Assembly (NCBI RefSeq): GCF_000590475.1
Contig: NZ_CP007441.1
Span: 4,657,032-4,721,031, forward strand
Source: Stutzerimonas stutzeri
GTDB lineage: Bacteria > Pseudomonadota > Gammaproteobacteria > Pseudomonadales > Pseudomonadaceae
Length of the DNA: 64,000 nucleotides
Direction: 5' to 3'
Under the pieces are notes generated by a model. That model was given only the letters and a program-made list of their open reading frames with translations. It had not been told where the DNA came from and did no database searches. This document shows positions 1 to 9,249 of this stretch, piece by piece (the first letter of the stretch is position 1; every line of letters begins with the position of its first letter). The position numbers and the translations under genes are program-made.

Positions 1-406
1 CACGCATGAATATTTCTACAGTTTTCGGCCCGACCCCCTCGAACTCGGCGAGGCGCTTCTCCAGATCTTTGCGATTCCCGCTCTGCTCATGGATGTTGCC
101 GAGCTTGCCGCCATATTCGCTGTTGAGCTTGTTGCACAGCTTGAGCAGGCGCTCGGCCGTCGACTCGTCGTAGCGCACGTAATGTGCCTCGCCCAGCATG
201 TTAACCAGCTCCTGCCAGCTGCAGTTGCACAGCTTGCGCGGCGTGTCGCGCCCATGCTTGTCGACGATCACCCGATAGGCCTCGGCGGCGATGTCCTGCT
301 GAATGCGTTTGCCGAACAGGAAGCTGGCAATGAACCACTTGAACAGTTCGCCCTCGCCTTTCTCGATGTCGATACCCAGCTCCTTCGCGCTGGTTTCGCT
401 TGCCAT
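1..406 (-). CDS. Helix-hairpin-helix endonuclease-like protein, 3' end outside window
   Basis: The reading frame is open from an ATG at 406 to the window edge, so only the first ~135 residues are seen. The N-terminus reads MASETSAKELGIDIEKGEGE, and the last visible part carries FEGVGPKTVEIFMR, a typical helix-hairpin-helix of the EndoIII/HhH-GPD class (xGVGPKTA). A GAGGTG ribosome site lies just upstream of the ATG. Such proteins are annotated as DNA methylase or endonuclease III-like in pseudomonads and probably bind DNA. The catalytic part, if present, lies outside the window, so the activity cannot be judged. Codon use looks like that of the neighbouring chromosome genes. Confidence 0.7.
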   Translation of the reverse strand, partial: MASETSAKELGIDIEKGEGELFKWFIASFLFGKRIQQDIAAEAYRVIVDKHGRDTPRKLCNCSWQELVNMLGEAHYVRYDESTAERLLKLCNKLNSEYGGKLGNIHEQSGNRKDLEKRLAEFEGVGPKTVEIFMR

Positions 407-779
407 GATGTTGCACCTCGCCTGGAAGGACGTGCTTATGCGACGTCATGTAACCCCGAGAGTTTCCAGCTTCAATCGGCAATAGGCGAAAATCCGCCTA
501 TAAATAACCGCCGATAAGCAGTTTTTCGCCCATAGGCGTTCAAGAACGATGGCGCAATGGCTTTCTAGAGCTATCGCCGGTGATGGCATGGCTCGTGCTA
601 AGTCATTATCGCCCGATGCGATCAATGACAAGAAAAGCCGCACAGCGCACCTGCGCTTTCCATTGCGAAAGTCTATCCGTGTGTCTTCGCCTTCCTTGTC
701 CGCTTGCAGCACAATGGCTGCAACTGATCGTCTATCGTCAGTTCTGCGAAAACCAATAACAAAGAAACGGAGAAACACA
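407..779. other. Intergenic region with divergent promoters
   Basis: About 370 bases between divergently read genes. It contains a 7-bp inverted repeat, ATAGGCG / CGCCTAT, at 482-501. A further CCATAGGCG lies near 530 in an AT-richer stretch, which may be an operator or promoter region. Frames that stay open here lack ribosome sites and were not called. Confidence 0.4.
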
Positions 780-1733
780 ATGAGATTGACCAAACACTTC
801 ACCCTGCTGGCTGCCGCAGCGGCATTCACCGCCAGCACCGCCGCCGTTGCCGCGCCAACGTTCATCAATATCTTGACTGGCGGCACCAGTGGTGTTTACT
901 ACCCAATCGGCGTAGCCATCTCCCAGCTGTACAGCAAAGGCATCGAAGGCTCGAAAACGTCCGTACAGGCCACCAAGGCTTCGGTCGAAAACCTCAACCT
1001 GCTGCAAGCCGGTCGCGGTGAGCTGGGCCTCGCGCTTGGTGATTCGGTAGCAGACGGCTGGAATGGTGTCGAAGACGCCGGCTTCAAGGCTCCGCTGAAG
1101 AAGTTGCGCGCCATCGGCGGCAGCTACCCGAACTACATTCAGATCGTTGCCAGCAAAGAGTCCGGCATCAAGACGCTGGCCGACCTCAAGGGCAAATCGC
1201 TGTCCGTCGGCGCGCCGAAGTCCGGTACCGAGCTCAATGCACGCGCCATCCTCAAGGCCGCTGGTCTGAGCTATGAGGACATGGGCAAGGTCGAGTACCT
1301 CCCGTTCGCAGAGTCCGTTGAGCTGATCAAGAACCGTCAGCTGGATGCCACCCTGCAGTCCGCCGGCCTGGGCATGGCGGCGATCCGTGACCTGTCATCG
1401 ACCATGCCGCTGAACTACGTCGAGATTCCTCAAGACGTGGTTACCAAGATCAACAACCCGGCGTACCAGTCGGCGATGATCCCGGCAGGTACCTATGACG
1501 GCCAGGAAGCCGACGTACCGACCGTGGCCATCACCAACATCCTGGTGACCCATGAAGGCGTGTCCGATGACGTGGCGTATCAGATGACCAAACTGCTGTT
1601 CGAAAACCTCGATCAGCTGACCAAGGCCCATTCGGCTGCCAAGGACATCAAGCTGGAAAACGCCACCAAGGCCCTGCCGATCCCGCTGCATCCGGGCGCC
1701 GAGCGCTACTACAAGGAAGCCGGCGTACTCTGA
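780..1733 (+). CDS. TAXI family TRAP transporter solute-binding protein
   Basis: A 317-residue periplasmic substrate-binding protein. The ATG at 780 is preceded by ACGGAGA and followed by a clear signal peptide (MRLTKHFTLLAAAAAF...AVAAP). The mature part starts FINILTGGTSGVYYPIG, the hallmark of the TAXI family (TRAP-associated extracytoplasmic immunogenic protein), whose members bind small carboxylates such as glutamate or 2-oxoglutarate. An in-frame open stretch reaches further upstream, but it has no ribosome site and would bury the signal peptide. It forms an operon with the fused permease and the DUF1850 protein downstream, as is usual for TAXI systems. The ligand cannot be read from the sequence. 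Confidence 0.93.
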   Translation: MRLTKHFTLLAAAAAFTASTAAVAAPTFINILTGGTSGVYYPIGVAISQLYSKGIEGSKTSVQATKASVENLNLLQAGRGELGLALGDSVADGWNGVEDAGFKAPLKKLRAIGGSYPNYIQIVASKESGIKTLADLKGKSLSVGAPKSGTELNARAILKAAGLSYEDMGKVEYLPFAESVELIKNRQLDATLQSAGLGMAAIRDLSSTMPLNYVEIPQDVVTKINNPAYQSAMIPAGTYDGQEADVPTVAITNILVTHEGVSDDVAYQMTKLLFENLDQLTKAHSAAKDIKLENATKALPIPLHPGAERYYKEAGVL

Positions 1734-1904
1734 GTACGCCAGGAGCGGCAAGCGCCGCTCCGAATCCGGCTGGCGAGTGCATCCTGCGCTCGCCGCCGGC
1801 ATCCCAAACGACCTTTGCAGAGGTGCTAGTAAAACCAGCGTGTGTTCACGGCAGGTTTTGTTAGCGGCTCTACGCGACCACGCTTTATCAGCTCGAGGCA
1901 TTTC

Positions 1905-3938
1905 ATGAGCGAATTACAACAAGAACAAGGCCTGGGCGGCAGCCCTGCCGAGTGGCCCAAGGCGCTGTTCTATGTCGCCCTGCTGTTTTCCATCTACCAG
2001 ATCATCATGGCGGCGTTTCATCCGGTGTCGAGTCAGGTACTGCGGGCGGGGCACGTCGGTTTCTTGCTGATGATTGTCTTCCTGAGCTTCCCTGCCCATG
2101 GCAACGGCCGCCCCTGGCAGCCTCTGGCCTGGGTGCTCGCGCTGGTCGGCATGGGTACGGCGTTTTACCAGTGGTATTTCGAGGGCGATCTGATCCAGCG
2201 CTCCGGCGATCTGACGACCTTCGATTTCGTCGTCGGGGTGGTGCTCATCGTCATGGTCTTCGAGGCCGCGCGCCGCGTGATGGGCGTCGCGTTGCCGATC
2301 ATCTGCGCGATGTTCCTCGCCTATGGCTTGCTGGGTGAGTACCTGCCGGGTGATCTGGCACATCGTGGTTACGGTCTTGACCAACTGATCAATCAGCTCG
2401 CCTTCGGCACCGAAGGTCTGTACGGCACGCCAACCTATGTGTCGGCCACCTACATCTTCCTGTTCATCCTGTTCGGTGCGTTCCTTGAACAGGCCGGCAT
2501 GATCAAGCTGTTCACCGATTTCGCCATGGGCCTGTTCGGACACAAGCTCGGCGGCCCGGCGAAGGTATCGGTGGTGTCGTCGGCCTTGATGGGAACCATC
2601 ACTGGCTCTGGCGTCGCCAACGTGGTCACCACCGGCCAGTTCACCATCCCGCTGATGAAGCGCTTTGGTTACCGCGCGGCGTTTGCCGGCGGCGTAGAAG
2701 CGACGGCGAGCATGGGCAGCCAGATGATGCCGCCCGTGATGGGCGCCGTAGCCTTCATCATGGCCGAGACGATCAACGTACCCTTCGTCGAGGTGGCCAA
2801 AGCGGCCCTGATTCCGGCGCTGCTGTATTTCGGCTCGACGTTCTGGATGGTGCACCTGGAAGCCAAGCGCGCCGATCTCAAGGGCCTGCCCAAGGATCAG
2901 TGCCCAAGCGCCATGGCGGCCGTGAAAGAACGCTGGTACTTGCTGATTCCGCTGTTGGTGCTGGTCTGGCTGCTGTTCTCCGGCCGCACGCCCATGTTCG
3001 CCGGCATCATCGGGCTGTCGCTGACCGCCATCGTGATCCTCGGCTCGGCGATCATCCTGAAGGTCTCCTCGTTCGGCTTGCGAATCGCCTTCTGGATCGC
3101 CCTGGGGCTGCTCTGTGCAGGTTTCTTCCAGCTGGGCATCGGCGTGATCTTCGGTGTCATCGCGGCACTGGTGGCGGTCTGCTGGTTCATCAAGGGTGGC
3201 CGCGACACGCTGCTGGTATGCCTGCATGCGCTGGTCGAAGGCGCCCGCCACGCGGTTCCGGTAGGTATCGCCTGCGCCCTGGTAGGCGTGATCATCGGCG
3301 TGGTATCGCTGACCGGTGTGGCCTCGACCTTCGCCGGCTACATCCTGGCGGTTGGCCAGGACAACCTGTTCCTGTCCCTGATCCTGACAATGCTGACCTG
3401 TCTGGTTCTGGGCATGGGCATCCCGACGATCCCCAACTACATCATCACCAGCTCGATCGCCGCGCCGGCGTTGCTCGACCTCGGCGTTCCGCTGATCGTC
3501 TCGCACATGTTCGTCTTCTACTTCGGCATCCTGGCCGACCTCACCCCACCCGTGGCGCTGGCGTGCTTCGCCGCCGCGCCGATTGCAAAAGAGACCGGGC
3601 TGAAGATCAGCATGTGGGCGGTGCGGATCGCCATAGCAGGGTTCGTGGTGCCGTTCATGGCGGTCTATAACCCGGCGCTGATGTTGCAGGGCGACAACCT
3701 GTGGATGACCGCGTACATGCTGATCAAGGCCGCGTTCGCCATTGGCCTGTGGGGTATCGCCTCGATTGGTTATCTGCAGCGTCCGTTGGCCTGGTGGGAA
3801 CGCTTGCTAGGGTTCGCCGCGGGTGTGACGCTGATCATGGCCATGCCGATCACCGATGAAATTGGCTTCGCCATCGGCGCCCTGCTGCTGGCACAGCACA
3901 TCGTGCGGGCTCGCCGGGCTGGACCGGCACTGGCATGA
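1905..3938 (+). CDS. TRAP transporter fused permease (DctQM-type, TAXI system)
   Basis: A 677-residue, very hydrophobic inner-membrane protein in which the small (Q) and large (M) TRAP permease subunits are fused. It drives sodium- or proton-coupled import of the ligand delivered by the upstream binding protein. Conserved TRAP-M stretches are visible: GTITGSGVANVVTTGQFTIP, GGVEATASMGSQMMPPVMG, and LGMGIPTIPNYI followed by FGILADLTPPVAL. The start at 1905 (MSELQQEQ) has GAGG six bases upstream. The frame is open a little further 5' but without a ribosome site. The stop overlaps the next gene by ATGA. Confidence 0.95.
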   Translation: MSELQQEQGLGGSPAEWPKALFYVALLFSIYQIIMAAFHPVSSQVLRAGHVGFLLMIVFLSFPAHGNGRPWQPLAWVLALVGMGTAFYQWYFEGDLIQRSGDLTTFDFVVGVVLIVMVFEAARRVMGVALPIICAMFLAYGLLGEYLPGDLAHRGYGLDQLINQLAFGTEGLYGTPTYVSATYIFLFILFGAFLEQAGMIKLFTDFAMGLFGHKLGGPAKVSVVSSALMGTITGSGVANVVTTGQFTIPLMKRFGYRAAFAGGVEATASMGSQMMPPVMGAVAFIMAETINVPFVEVAKAALIPALLYFGSTFWMVHLEAKRADLKGLPKDQCPSAMAAVKERWYLLIPLLVLVWLLFSGRTPMFAGIIGLSLTAIVILGSAIILKVSSFGLRIAFWIALGLLCAGFFQLGIGVIFGVIAALVAVCWFIKGGRDTLLVCLHALVEGARHAVPVGIACALVGVIIGVVSLTGVASTFAGYILAVGQDNLFLSLILTMLTCLVLGMGIPTIPNYIITSSIAAPALLDLGVPLIVSHMFVFYFGILADLTPPVALACFAAAPIAKETGLKISMWAVRIAIAGFVVPFMAVYNPALMLQGDNLWMTAYMLIKAAFAIGLWGIASIGYLQRPLAWWERLLGFAAGVTLIMAMPITDEIGFAIGALLLAQHIVRARRAGPALA

Positions 3939-4336
3939 TCGGACTCTGCCTGGGCTTGGCCGGGGTGGTGTGGGCGCAAGTGCCCACAGCCGACTTCACC
4001 CTGGCCTGGACCCATACGATCGAGAAGATCCGCTGGGAAGAAGATTACCGCGTCACGCCGGATGGGCTGCTGCTCGGCGAAGCGCGGGTCAAGGGTTCTG
4101 GTGCCGGAATGGAAATCCCGGATGGCGCCGAACTGCGTGACGGCACCTGGCACTACCAGCGCCAGGTCCCGCCGTTGCAACCGCTGCGTGTGGGGCGAAC
4201 CCCCGAAGCAGGGGATTACCAAGTGTGTTTCGACCAGCGTTGTCACGCCTTGAGCGAATGGCTCGGTCCGCCAAAAGCAGACCGGCCCGCGCTGGAACTC
4301 TGGAGTTGCGCCGCGCAAGCGGACGGCTCCTTCTGA
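3935..4336 (+). CDS. DUF1850 domain protein of the TRAP operon
   Basis: A 133-residue protein whose start overlaps the permease stop (ATGA), implying translational coupling. A short hydrophobic leader (GLCLGLAGVVWAQV) is followed by FTLAWTHTIEKIRWEEDYRV, typical of the DUF1850 family that accompanies TAXI-type TRAP permeases. A pair of cysteines near the end (CFDQRCHAL) could form a disulfide. Its exact role is unknown; from the operon it is presumably an exported accessory factor of the transporter. Confidence 0.85.
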   Translation: MIGLCLGLAGVVWAQVPTADFTLAWTHTIEKIRWEEDYRVTPDGLLLGEARVKGSGAGMEIPDGAELRDGTWHYQRQVPPLQPLRVGRTPEAGDYQVCFDQRCHALSEWLGPPKADRPALELWSCAAQADGSF

Positions 4337-4348
4337 TTCAGCAGCTTC

Positions 4349-4435
4349 GCAGCCCTGTAGTCGTCGTTTGATCGACGTAGGGCTGCGGTGGCCGCTGGTG
4401 GATCGGTGAAGCGTGATCCACCCTACGGCTCGACA
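4349..4435. repeat. Palindromic intergenic elements (terminator-like hairpin and REP-like unit)
   Basis: Two adjacent inverted repeats lie between convergent genes. GCAGCCCT (4349-4356) pairs with AGGGCTGC (4379-4386). GGTGGATC (4397-4404) pairs with GATCCACC (4415-4422) and is followed by CTACGG. The second resembles the REP-type palindromes common between Pseudomonas stutzeri genes. They may act as a bidirectional terminator. Confidence 0.55.
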
Positions 4436-4449
4436 ATATCCGCTGCCAA

Positions 4450-5634
4450 TCAGATCGCTTGCAACGCCTCGTTGCGCCTACTTGCCGCTACGCACCTGGC
4501 GCGCCGCTTGCGCCACCAGATCACCACGCCGGTCACCGAGAGCACGGCAATCGCCACGCCCAATACCGCAATCAGAATGCGTCCGGGGAAGCCTAGAATT
4601 CGCCCGCCATGGATCGCCGGCTGCAGCATGTGGAACTGCTCACCTAACGTGCCCTGCCCCGGTATTTCCTGCCCCAGCAATTGCGTGCCGTCACTGCCAT
4701 GAAAGAACAGCCAGGCGTTACCCTGATTGCTGTCGTGGTCACCGAAACCAGCCCCGTAGAAGTTGTACTCGAAGCTGTAATACAGCTCGCCGATGGGCTC
4801 ACTCAAGCCCAGGTCGGCGGCGTGTTGCATGGCGAAGTCATAGGCCCGATGGAAGTCATACTGGGTTACGCCCAACTCGTCCTTGGGCATCTTGCCGCGC
4901 GCCGCATAAACGCTCGGTTCCACCGTCGATACCAGCGACACCACCGGTTTGAAGACCTGTTCGGGCAGGTTCATCGCAATACTGCTGACCGCCACCGGCG
5001 TGAGCAACAACCACAGCCATAGGCCGCCGGCGCGATGCACGTCATGGTTGAGGCGCTGGCGCTTGATCTTCCAGGCCGTCCACCACTTGCCGAAGAACGG
5101 CCGCCCGCGGGGAAAGGTCAGCAGCAGCGAGACGAAGCAGTCGAGGGTCCAGAAGATTGCGACAATGCCCATCAACCAGATCCCCCAAGTCCTGGGCAGC
5201 GACAGGTTGTAGTGAAACTCCAGCAGGAACGGCACAACGTTCTGCCGCGAGAAACAGCACTCGCCCCAATAGCGCGTGCCGACTTGCTCGCCCGTCACCG
5301 CGTCGAGGTACTGCACAACCGGACGTTCTTCGAACGGCTTGCCGGTCGCCGGGTCATTGCGTGGCACCAGCGCCATCAGCGCGGCGTGCCCCGGTTCGTC
5401 CGGAAACTCCATGTACCAGACCTGCATCCGAGGGTTGGCCTGCTCGACACGATCGACCAGCGTGCCCGGAGCCAGTACCGGCCCACGGCTCTCGGTGTGA
5501 TAGAACTCTGGGTTCAGCCACTCGTCCAGCTCGTGGTGAAAGGCCAGAACGCTGCCAGTGATGCCGGCGAGAAACAGGAACAGCGCCGTGGCCAGGCCGA
5601 CATAGCGGTGTAGAAGAACGAGGATTGGACGCAT
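4450..5634 (-). CDS. PepSY-associated inner-membrane protein (iron-regulated type)
   Basis: A 394-residue membrane protein of the PepSY_TM family. The N-terminal LHRYVGLATALFLFLAGITG helix with its conserved H-R pair is typical; two or three further helices follow (near FLLEFHYNLSLPRTWGIWLM, LWLWLLLTPVAVSS, and ILIAVLGVAIAVLSVTGVVI). Members are often found beside siderophore receptors and are thought to help reduce or process ferric siderophores in the periplasm. That role fits here, directly downstream of a TonB receptor on the same strand. The ATG at 5634 has GGAAC upstream; an in-frame TTG at 5661 is the alternative. Confidence 0.85.
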   Translation of the reverse strand: MRPILVLLHRYVGLATALFLFLAGITGSVLAFHHELDEWLNPEFYHTESRGPVLAPGTLVDRVEQANPRMQVWYMEFPDEPGHAALMALVPRNDPATGKPFEERPVVQYLDAVTGEQVGTRYWGECCFSRQNVVPFLLEFHYNLSLPRTWGIWLMGIVAIFWTLDCFVSLLLTFPRGRPFFGKWWTAWKIKRQRLNHDVHRAGGLWLWLLLTPVAVSSIAMNLPEQVFKPVVSLVSTVEPSVYAARGKMPKDELGVTQYDFHRAYDFAMQHAADLGLSEPIGELYYSFEYNFYGAGFGDHDSNQGNAWLFFHGSDGTQLLGQEIPGQGTLGEQFHMLQPAIHGGRILGFPGRILIAVLGVAIAVLSVTGVVIWWRKRRARCVAASRRNEALQAI

Positions 5635-5701
5635 CGTCGGGTTCCGTTTTTCATATAGCAAAAGCCGCCGACCCGTTCAGGACGGCGGCAGCGTTACCAA
5701 T

Positions 5702-8185
5702 TCAGAAGTCATAGGTTACGGTTGCCATGATGTTGCGCTCTTCGCCGTAGTAGCACTGGCTCAGGCTGTTGCAGGCAGCCACGTATTTTTCGTCGGTAAG
5801 GTTGTTGAGATTCAGACGCACGCCAACGCCTTGCAGGCCCACCCGCGTCAGGTCGTAGCCGAGCATGGCGTCATATAACGTGTAGGAGGGAATGCGCAGT
5901 GTGTTCTCCGCATCGACCCAGCTCTTGCCGAAGTAGCGCGCGCCGCCTCCGACCTGCAGGCCAGCCAGCGAACCCTGACCGAATGTGTAGTCGGTCCACA
6001 GCGAGGCCATGTTACGCGCCACCGCGTTGGGCATATTGCCGCGATTGTTCACCCCGGCCGCCCCGGTGAAATCCTTGGAGTACTCCACGTCCATGTAGGT
6101 GTAGCTGGCGATGACATTGATCTGCTCGATTGGGCGCAGGCGGGCCTCCACCTCAACGCCTTTCGACGTCAGCTCACCCACTGCACGGTAGAAATTCTCG
6201 TTGGAGTCCTTGTTCGCCAGGTTGGACTGCTTCAGGTCGAAGTAGGAAATGGTGTAGAGATCGTCGGTGCCCAGCGGCTGGTATTTGAGGCCCACTTCGT
6301 ACTGCTCACCTTCGGTAGGGTCCAGCAAGGCGATGTCGTACTCTCCGGGCGAAACCTCGTTGTAGGCCGCGGTGGCGTTCGGGTTGAACGACTCGGAGTA
6401 GCTGACATAGGGCGACAGACCGTTGTCGAAGGCATAGAGCACGCCGACCCGACCGGTAAATTGCTCCAGCTTGGCGCTGTCGGTCTGGTCGCCGTAGGTT
6501 GCATCGTTCGTGTGATCGAAGGAGACGTCCACCCAATCCTGACGCATACCCAACGAGAAACGCCAGTTGCCCAAGCTGATCAGATCCTGCACATAGAGGC
6601 CGGTCTGCTCCAGCTCGCGGGTCTCGTCGTACTGGTGATAGAACACCGGACTGCCTGCTCCGATGGCACCGGTGTAGGGGTTGATCGCAGGCAAACCATA
6701 ACCGGCATCGTAATCCACCTTGGCCTTGCGCCGCTGGAAGTCGAGGCCGGTCACCAAAGTGTGACTGAGCGCGCCGGTATCGAAGAGAAACTGCAACTGG
6801 TTGTCAACGGTCCACGCGTGCAGCGCCTCGTCCGCACCGGTGTAATAGCGCACCAGCTCATCGGCGGTGGCGTAACCGTACTGGTAAACCTGTCCCGACT
6901 TCACGGTCGAGTCGAGGTACTGGAAGTTCTGCCGGGCCGACACGACATCGTTGAAGCGATGTTCCAACTGATAGCCCAGCATCTGCTGGTCGCGCTCGAA
7001 CTTCTCGAAATCTTCGTCGCCTTCGAAGAAGCTGCGCGAGATTCGCCGACCGTTATGCGAGGTCACCGTGCCATCGGCCGGCAAGCCGCCGTGGTAGCCG
7101 CTTTCGGGATCTTTCTGCAGCATCGCCAATAGGGTCAGGCGAGTGTCTTCGGTGAAGTCAATGCTCACCGACGGCATCACGGCGTAGCGCTGCTCCTCAA
7201 TGCCATCGACCTGATTATCGGCGTCCTTGATTACACCTGCGAGGCGGTAGGCAATCCGCTCGTCGTCCAGCGGACCGGTGAAATCGAATGCGGCCTGCTT
7301 GTAATCGTTGCTGCCATAGGAAAACTGCAGCTGGCGCCGGGTTTCGTGTTGCGGTTTCTTAGTGGTCATTGCCACCAGACCGCCGGGCAGGCTGCGGCCA
7401 TAGAGCACCGATGACGGCCCCTTGAGAATGTCGATGCGCTCGACGAAATAGGGATCGACTTGCAGACTGCTGTAGGTGCCGCTATCACCCAACAGCTTTT
7501 GCCCATCAAGGTAGAGATTGTCCACCGAGCCGTCCGTGATGCCGCGCATGGCGACATAGTCGTAGCGCGTCGTGGCGCCATATGGCGCGCTCATCAATCC
7601 CGGCGTGTAGCGAACCGCCTGAGCGATCGAGCGCGAACCCTGGTCCTCGATCTGCTGACGCGTTACGACTGAAACGGTCTGAGAGGTTTCGGCCAAAGGC
7701 ATACTCGTCTTGGTCGCCACGCTGCTGTGGGTGGCGTTGTAGCCTTCCATCTCGCCCAAGGCGTTACCCAGAGCGAAGCCCTCAACCACCATGGGCTTCA
7801 GCTCGATGGAGCTGGCCTCCTCCGCACGCGGTGCCAGCGAGTAGGTGCCGCGCTCATCGCGCACCGCCTGCAGTCCGCTCCCCTGAAGCAGCGCCGCGAA
7901 ACCGTCCTCGATACCGTATTGGCCTTGCAGGCCGCTCGATTGCCTTCCTTCGATCAGGCGCGCATCGACCGACAGCATCACGCCGGCCTCACCAGCAAAG
8001 CGACTCAGGGCGCTGGACAGCAGACCGCCGGGAATCTCGTAACCGCGCACCGACTGCTGGCTGGCGGACTGCGCCAGAGCCACCGGCGAAGTGGCGAGCG
8101 CCGCCAGCGGCACGCAAAGCATGGCGGCGCGTACGGCCTGGGTAAGCGTACTGGAGCGGCGGAACGGAAGAGCGATAGAGCGCAT
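5702..8185 (-). CDS. TonB-dependent siderophore receptor with N-terminal signalling domain
   Basis: An 827-residue outer-membrane transducer. After a signal peptide (ending ALAQSASQQ) comes an STN domain (GYEIPGGLLSSALSRFAGEA), the part that contacts the anti-sigma factor FecR. A plug domain follows (ETSQTVSVVTRQQIEDQG, then YVAMRGITD and RIDILKGPSSVLYG), and then the 22-strand barrel ending in phenylalanine (MATVTYDF). Two cysteines near the end (YVAACNSLSQCYYGEERN) occur in ferrichrome/ferrioxamine-type receptors. With fecR and fecI upstream it forms a cell-surface signalling unit: ferric-siderophore binding releases the sigma factor that transcribes this gene. The ligand is not determined; a hydroxamate is plausible. 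Confidence 0.93.
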   Translation of the reverse strand: MRSIALPFRRSSTLTQAVRAAMLCVPLAALATSPVALAQSASQQSVRGYEIPGGLLSSALSRFAGEAGVMLSVDARLIEGRQSSGLQGQYGIEDGFAALLQGSGLQAVRDERGTYSLAPRAEEASSIELKPMVVEGFALGNALGEMEGYNATHSSVATKTSMPLAETSQTVSVVTRQQIEDQGSRSIAQAVRYTPGLMSAPYGATTRYDYVAMRGITDGSVDNLYLDGQKLLGDSGTYSSLQVDPYFVERIDILKGPSSVLYGRSLPGGLVAMTTKKPQHETRRQLQFSYGSNDYKQAAFDFTGPLDDERIAYRLAGVIKDADNQVDGIEEQRYAVMPSVSIDFTEDTRLTLLAMLQKDPESGYHGGLPADGTVTSHNGRRISRSFFEGDEDFEKFERDQQMLGYQLEHRFNDVVSARQNFQYLDSTVKSGQVYQYGYATADELVRYYTGADEALHAWTVDNQLQFLFDTGALSHTLVTGLDFQRRKAKVDYDAGYGLPAINPYTGAIGAGSPVFYHQYDETRELEQTGLYVQDLISLGNWRFSLGMRQDWVDVSFDHTNDATYGDQTDSAKLEQFTGRVGVLYAFDNGLSPYVSYSESFNPNATAAYNEVSPGEYDIALLDPTEGEQYEVGLKYQPLGTDDLYTISYFDLKQSNLANKDSNENFYRAVGELTSKGVEVEARLRPIEQINVIASYTYMDVEYSKDFTGAAGVNNRGNMPNAVARNMASLWTDYTFGQGSLAGLQVGGGARYFGKSWVDAENTLRIPSYTLYDAMLGYDLTRVGLQGVGVRLNLNNLTDEKYVAACNSLSQCYYGEERNIMATVTYDF

Positions 8186-8289
8186 GAGTCATCCTTTTTG
8201 CGAAGGGCAAAATCGTGATCGTTGCCGTTATGCCCCGCGACATTGCAAAAGGGGAACTGCAGATGCGAATTTTTTGCATTCTTGTTTAA

Positions 8290-9249
8290 TCAAACACCGG
8301 AAACCTGTTCCGCGGGCTCGAGGCTCACCCACCAGGACAGTCGACGATTGATGCGTAGCGCCAGCGTGTCCGCTAACACGTCCAGCACCCGATCGGTGTC
8401 CGCCAAGGGGTACGCGCCCACCACACGCAGGCTCGCCACGCGCGGATCGCAACCAAGATAGCCCTGGCGATAGCGCGCCAGCTCAGCGACGAATGCGTCC
8501 AGGCGCAGGTTATCGGCCACCAGGACACCACTGGTCCAGGATTGGCGGCCCGGCTGCACGGCGCGTTCGGGCTCGATGCCTTCGCTGTCGAAGGCGATCT
8601 GCCGGCCGCTCATGACGGTAAGAGAACGCCCCAGCCCGCTGGGCATGATTTCGACCGCGCCGTCGAACACACTGAGCTGGGTGCTGCCTTCACGTTGCAG
8701 TACCGAAAACCGGGCGATGCTATTAGCCCGTAACCTGCCTTCGGCGGTCCACAGCACCAGCGGACGAGGCTCGGCAACCGCCTGCATCAGCAGCTCGCCG
8801 CGGTACAACGAGAGCTGACGAGTGCGCTCTTCAAAGGCGACATCCACCGCGCTGTCGGTGTTCAGCCACAGCCGTGAGCCGTCTTCCAGGCGCCAGTCGC
8901 GGACCTCTCCGACGGCGGTGCGCTGGTCTGCCGCCCAGCTTCGCCAAGGCATCGCGCCGGCGGCCAGGGCCAGCGCGCCGCCTCCGCAAAGGATCGACAA
9001 AGTTTTCAGCGCCTGTCGGCGAGTTGGCTGTCCCGACCGCAACAAAGCCGTCGCCGCGGGACTGAACGGATCGCCGGCCAAGGGCTCCAGGCGTCCGCTG
9101 ATTTGCTCCACACGTTGCCAAGCACGGGCGTGTTCTGGCGCTGCCAGCCAGACACGCCAGGCCTCGCGGTCGGCCTCGCTGACCGAATCGGACTGCAATA
9201 CCGCGAACCACTGCGCCGCCGCCTGCAGCACCTGATAGTCGAGGCTCAT
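8290..9249 (-). CDS. FecR-type anti-sigma factor / signal transducer
   Basis: A 319-residue FecR-like protein. Its cytoplasmic N-terminal DUF4880 region (AAQWFAVLQSDSVSEADREA) should hold the partner sigma factor. One membrane helix follows around residues 83-100 (LSILCGGGALALAAG), then a periplasmic FecR domain (VGEVRDWRLEDGSRLWLNTD) that contacts the receptor's STN domain. Its ATG overlaps the stop of the sigma gene by ATGA, so the two are translationally coupled. The receptor gene follows after about 100 bases, in the usual fecI-fecR-receptor order. Confidence 0.92.
   Translation of the reverse strand: MSLDYQVLQAAAQWFAVLQSDSVSEADREAWRVWLAAPEHARAWQRVEQISGRLEPLAGDPFSPAATALLRSGQPTRRQALKTLSILCGGGALALAAGAMPWRSWAADQRTAVGEVRDWRLEDGSRLWLNTDSAVDVAFEERTRQLSLYRGELLMQAVAEPRPLVLWTAEGRLRANSIARFSVLQREGSTQLSVFDGAVEIMPSGLGRSLTVMSGRQIAFDSEGIEPERAVQPGRQSWTSGVLVADNLRLDAFVAELARYRQGYLGCDPRVASLRVVGAYPLADTDRVLDVLADTLALRINRRLSWWVSLEPAEQVSGV

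Noticed and set aside
1914..3506. Long minus-strand open frame of 530 codons opposite the TRAP permease
   Set aside because: Rich in Q, H, D, R and E without motifs, a typical antisense shadow of a GC-rich membrane-protein gene.
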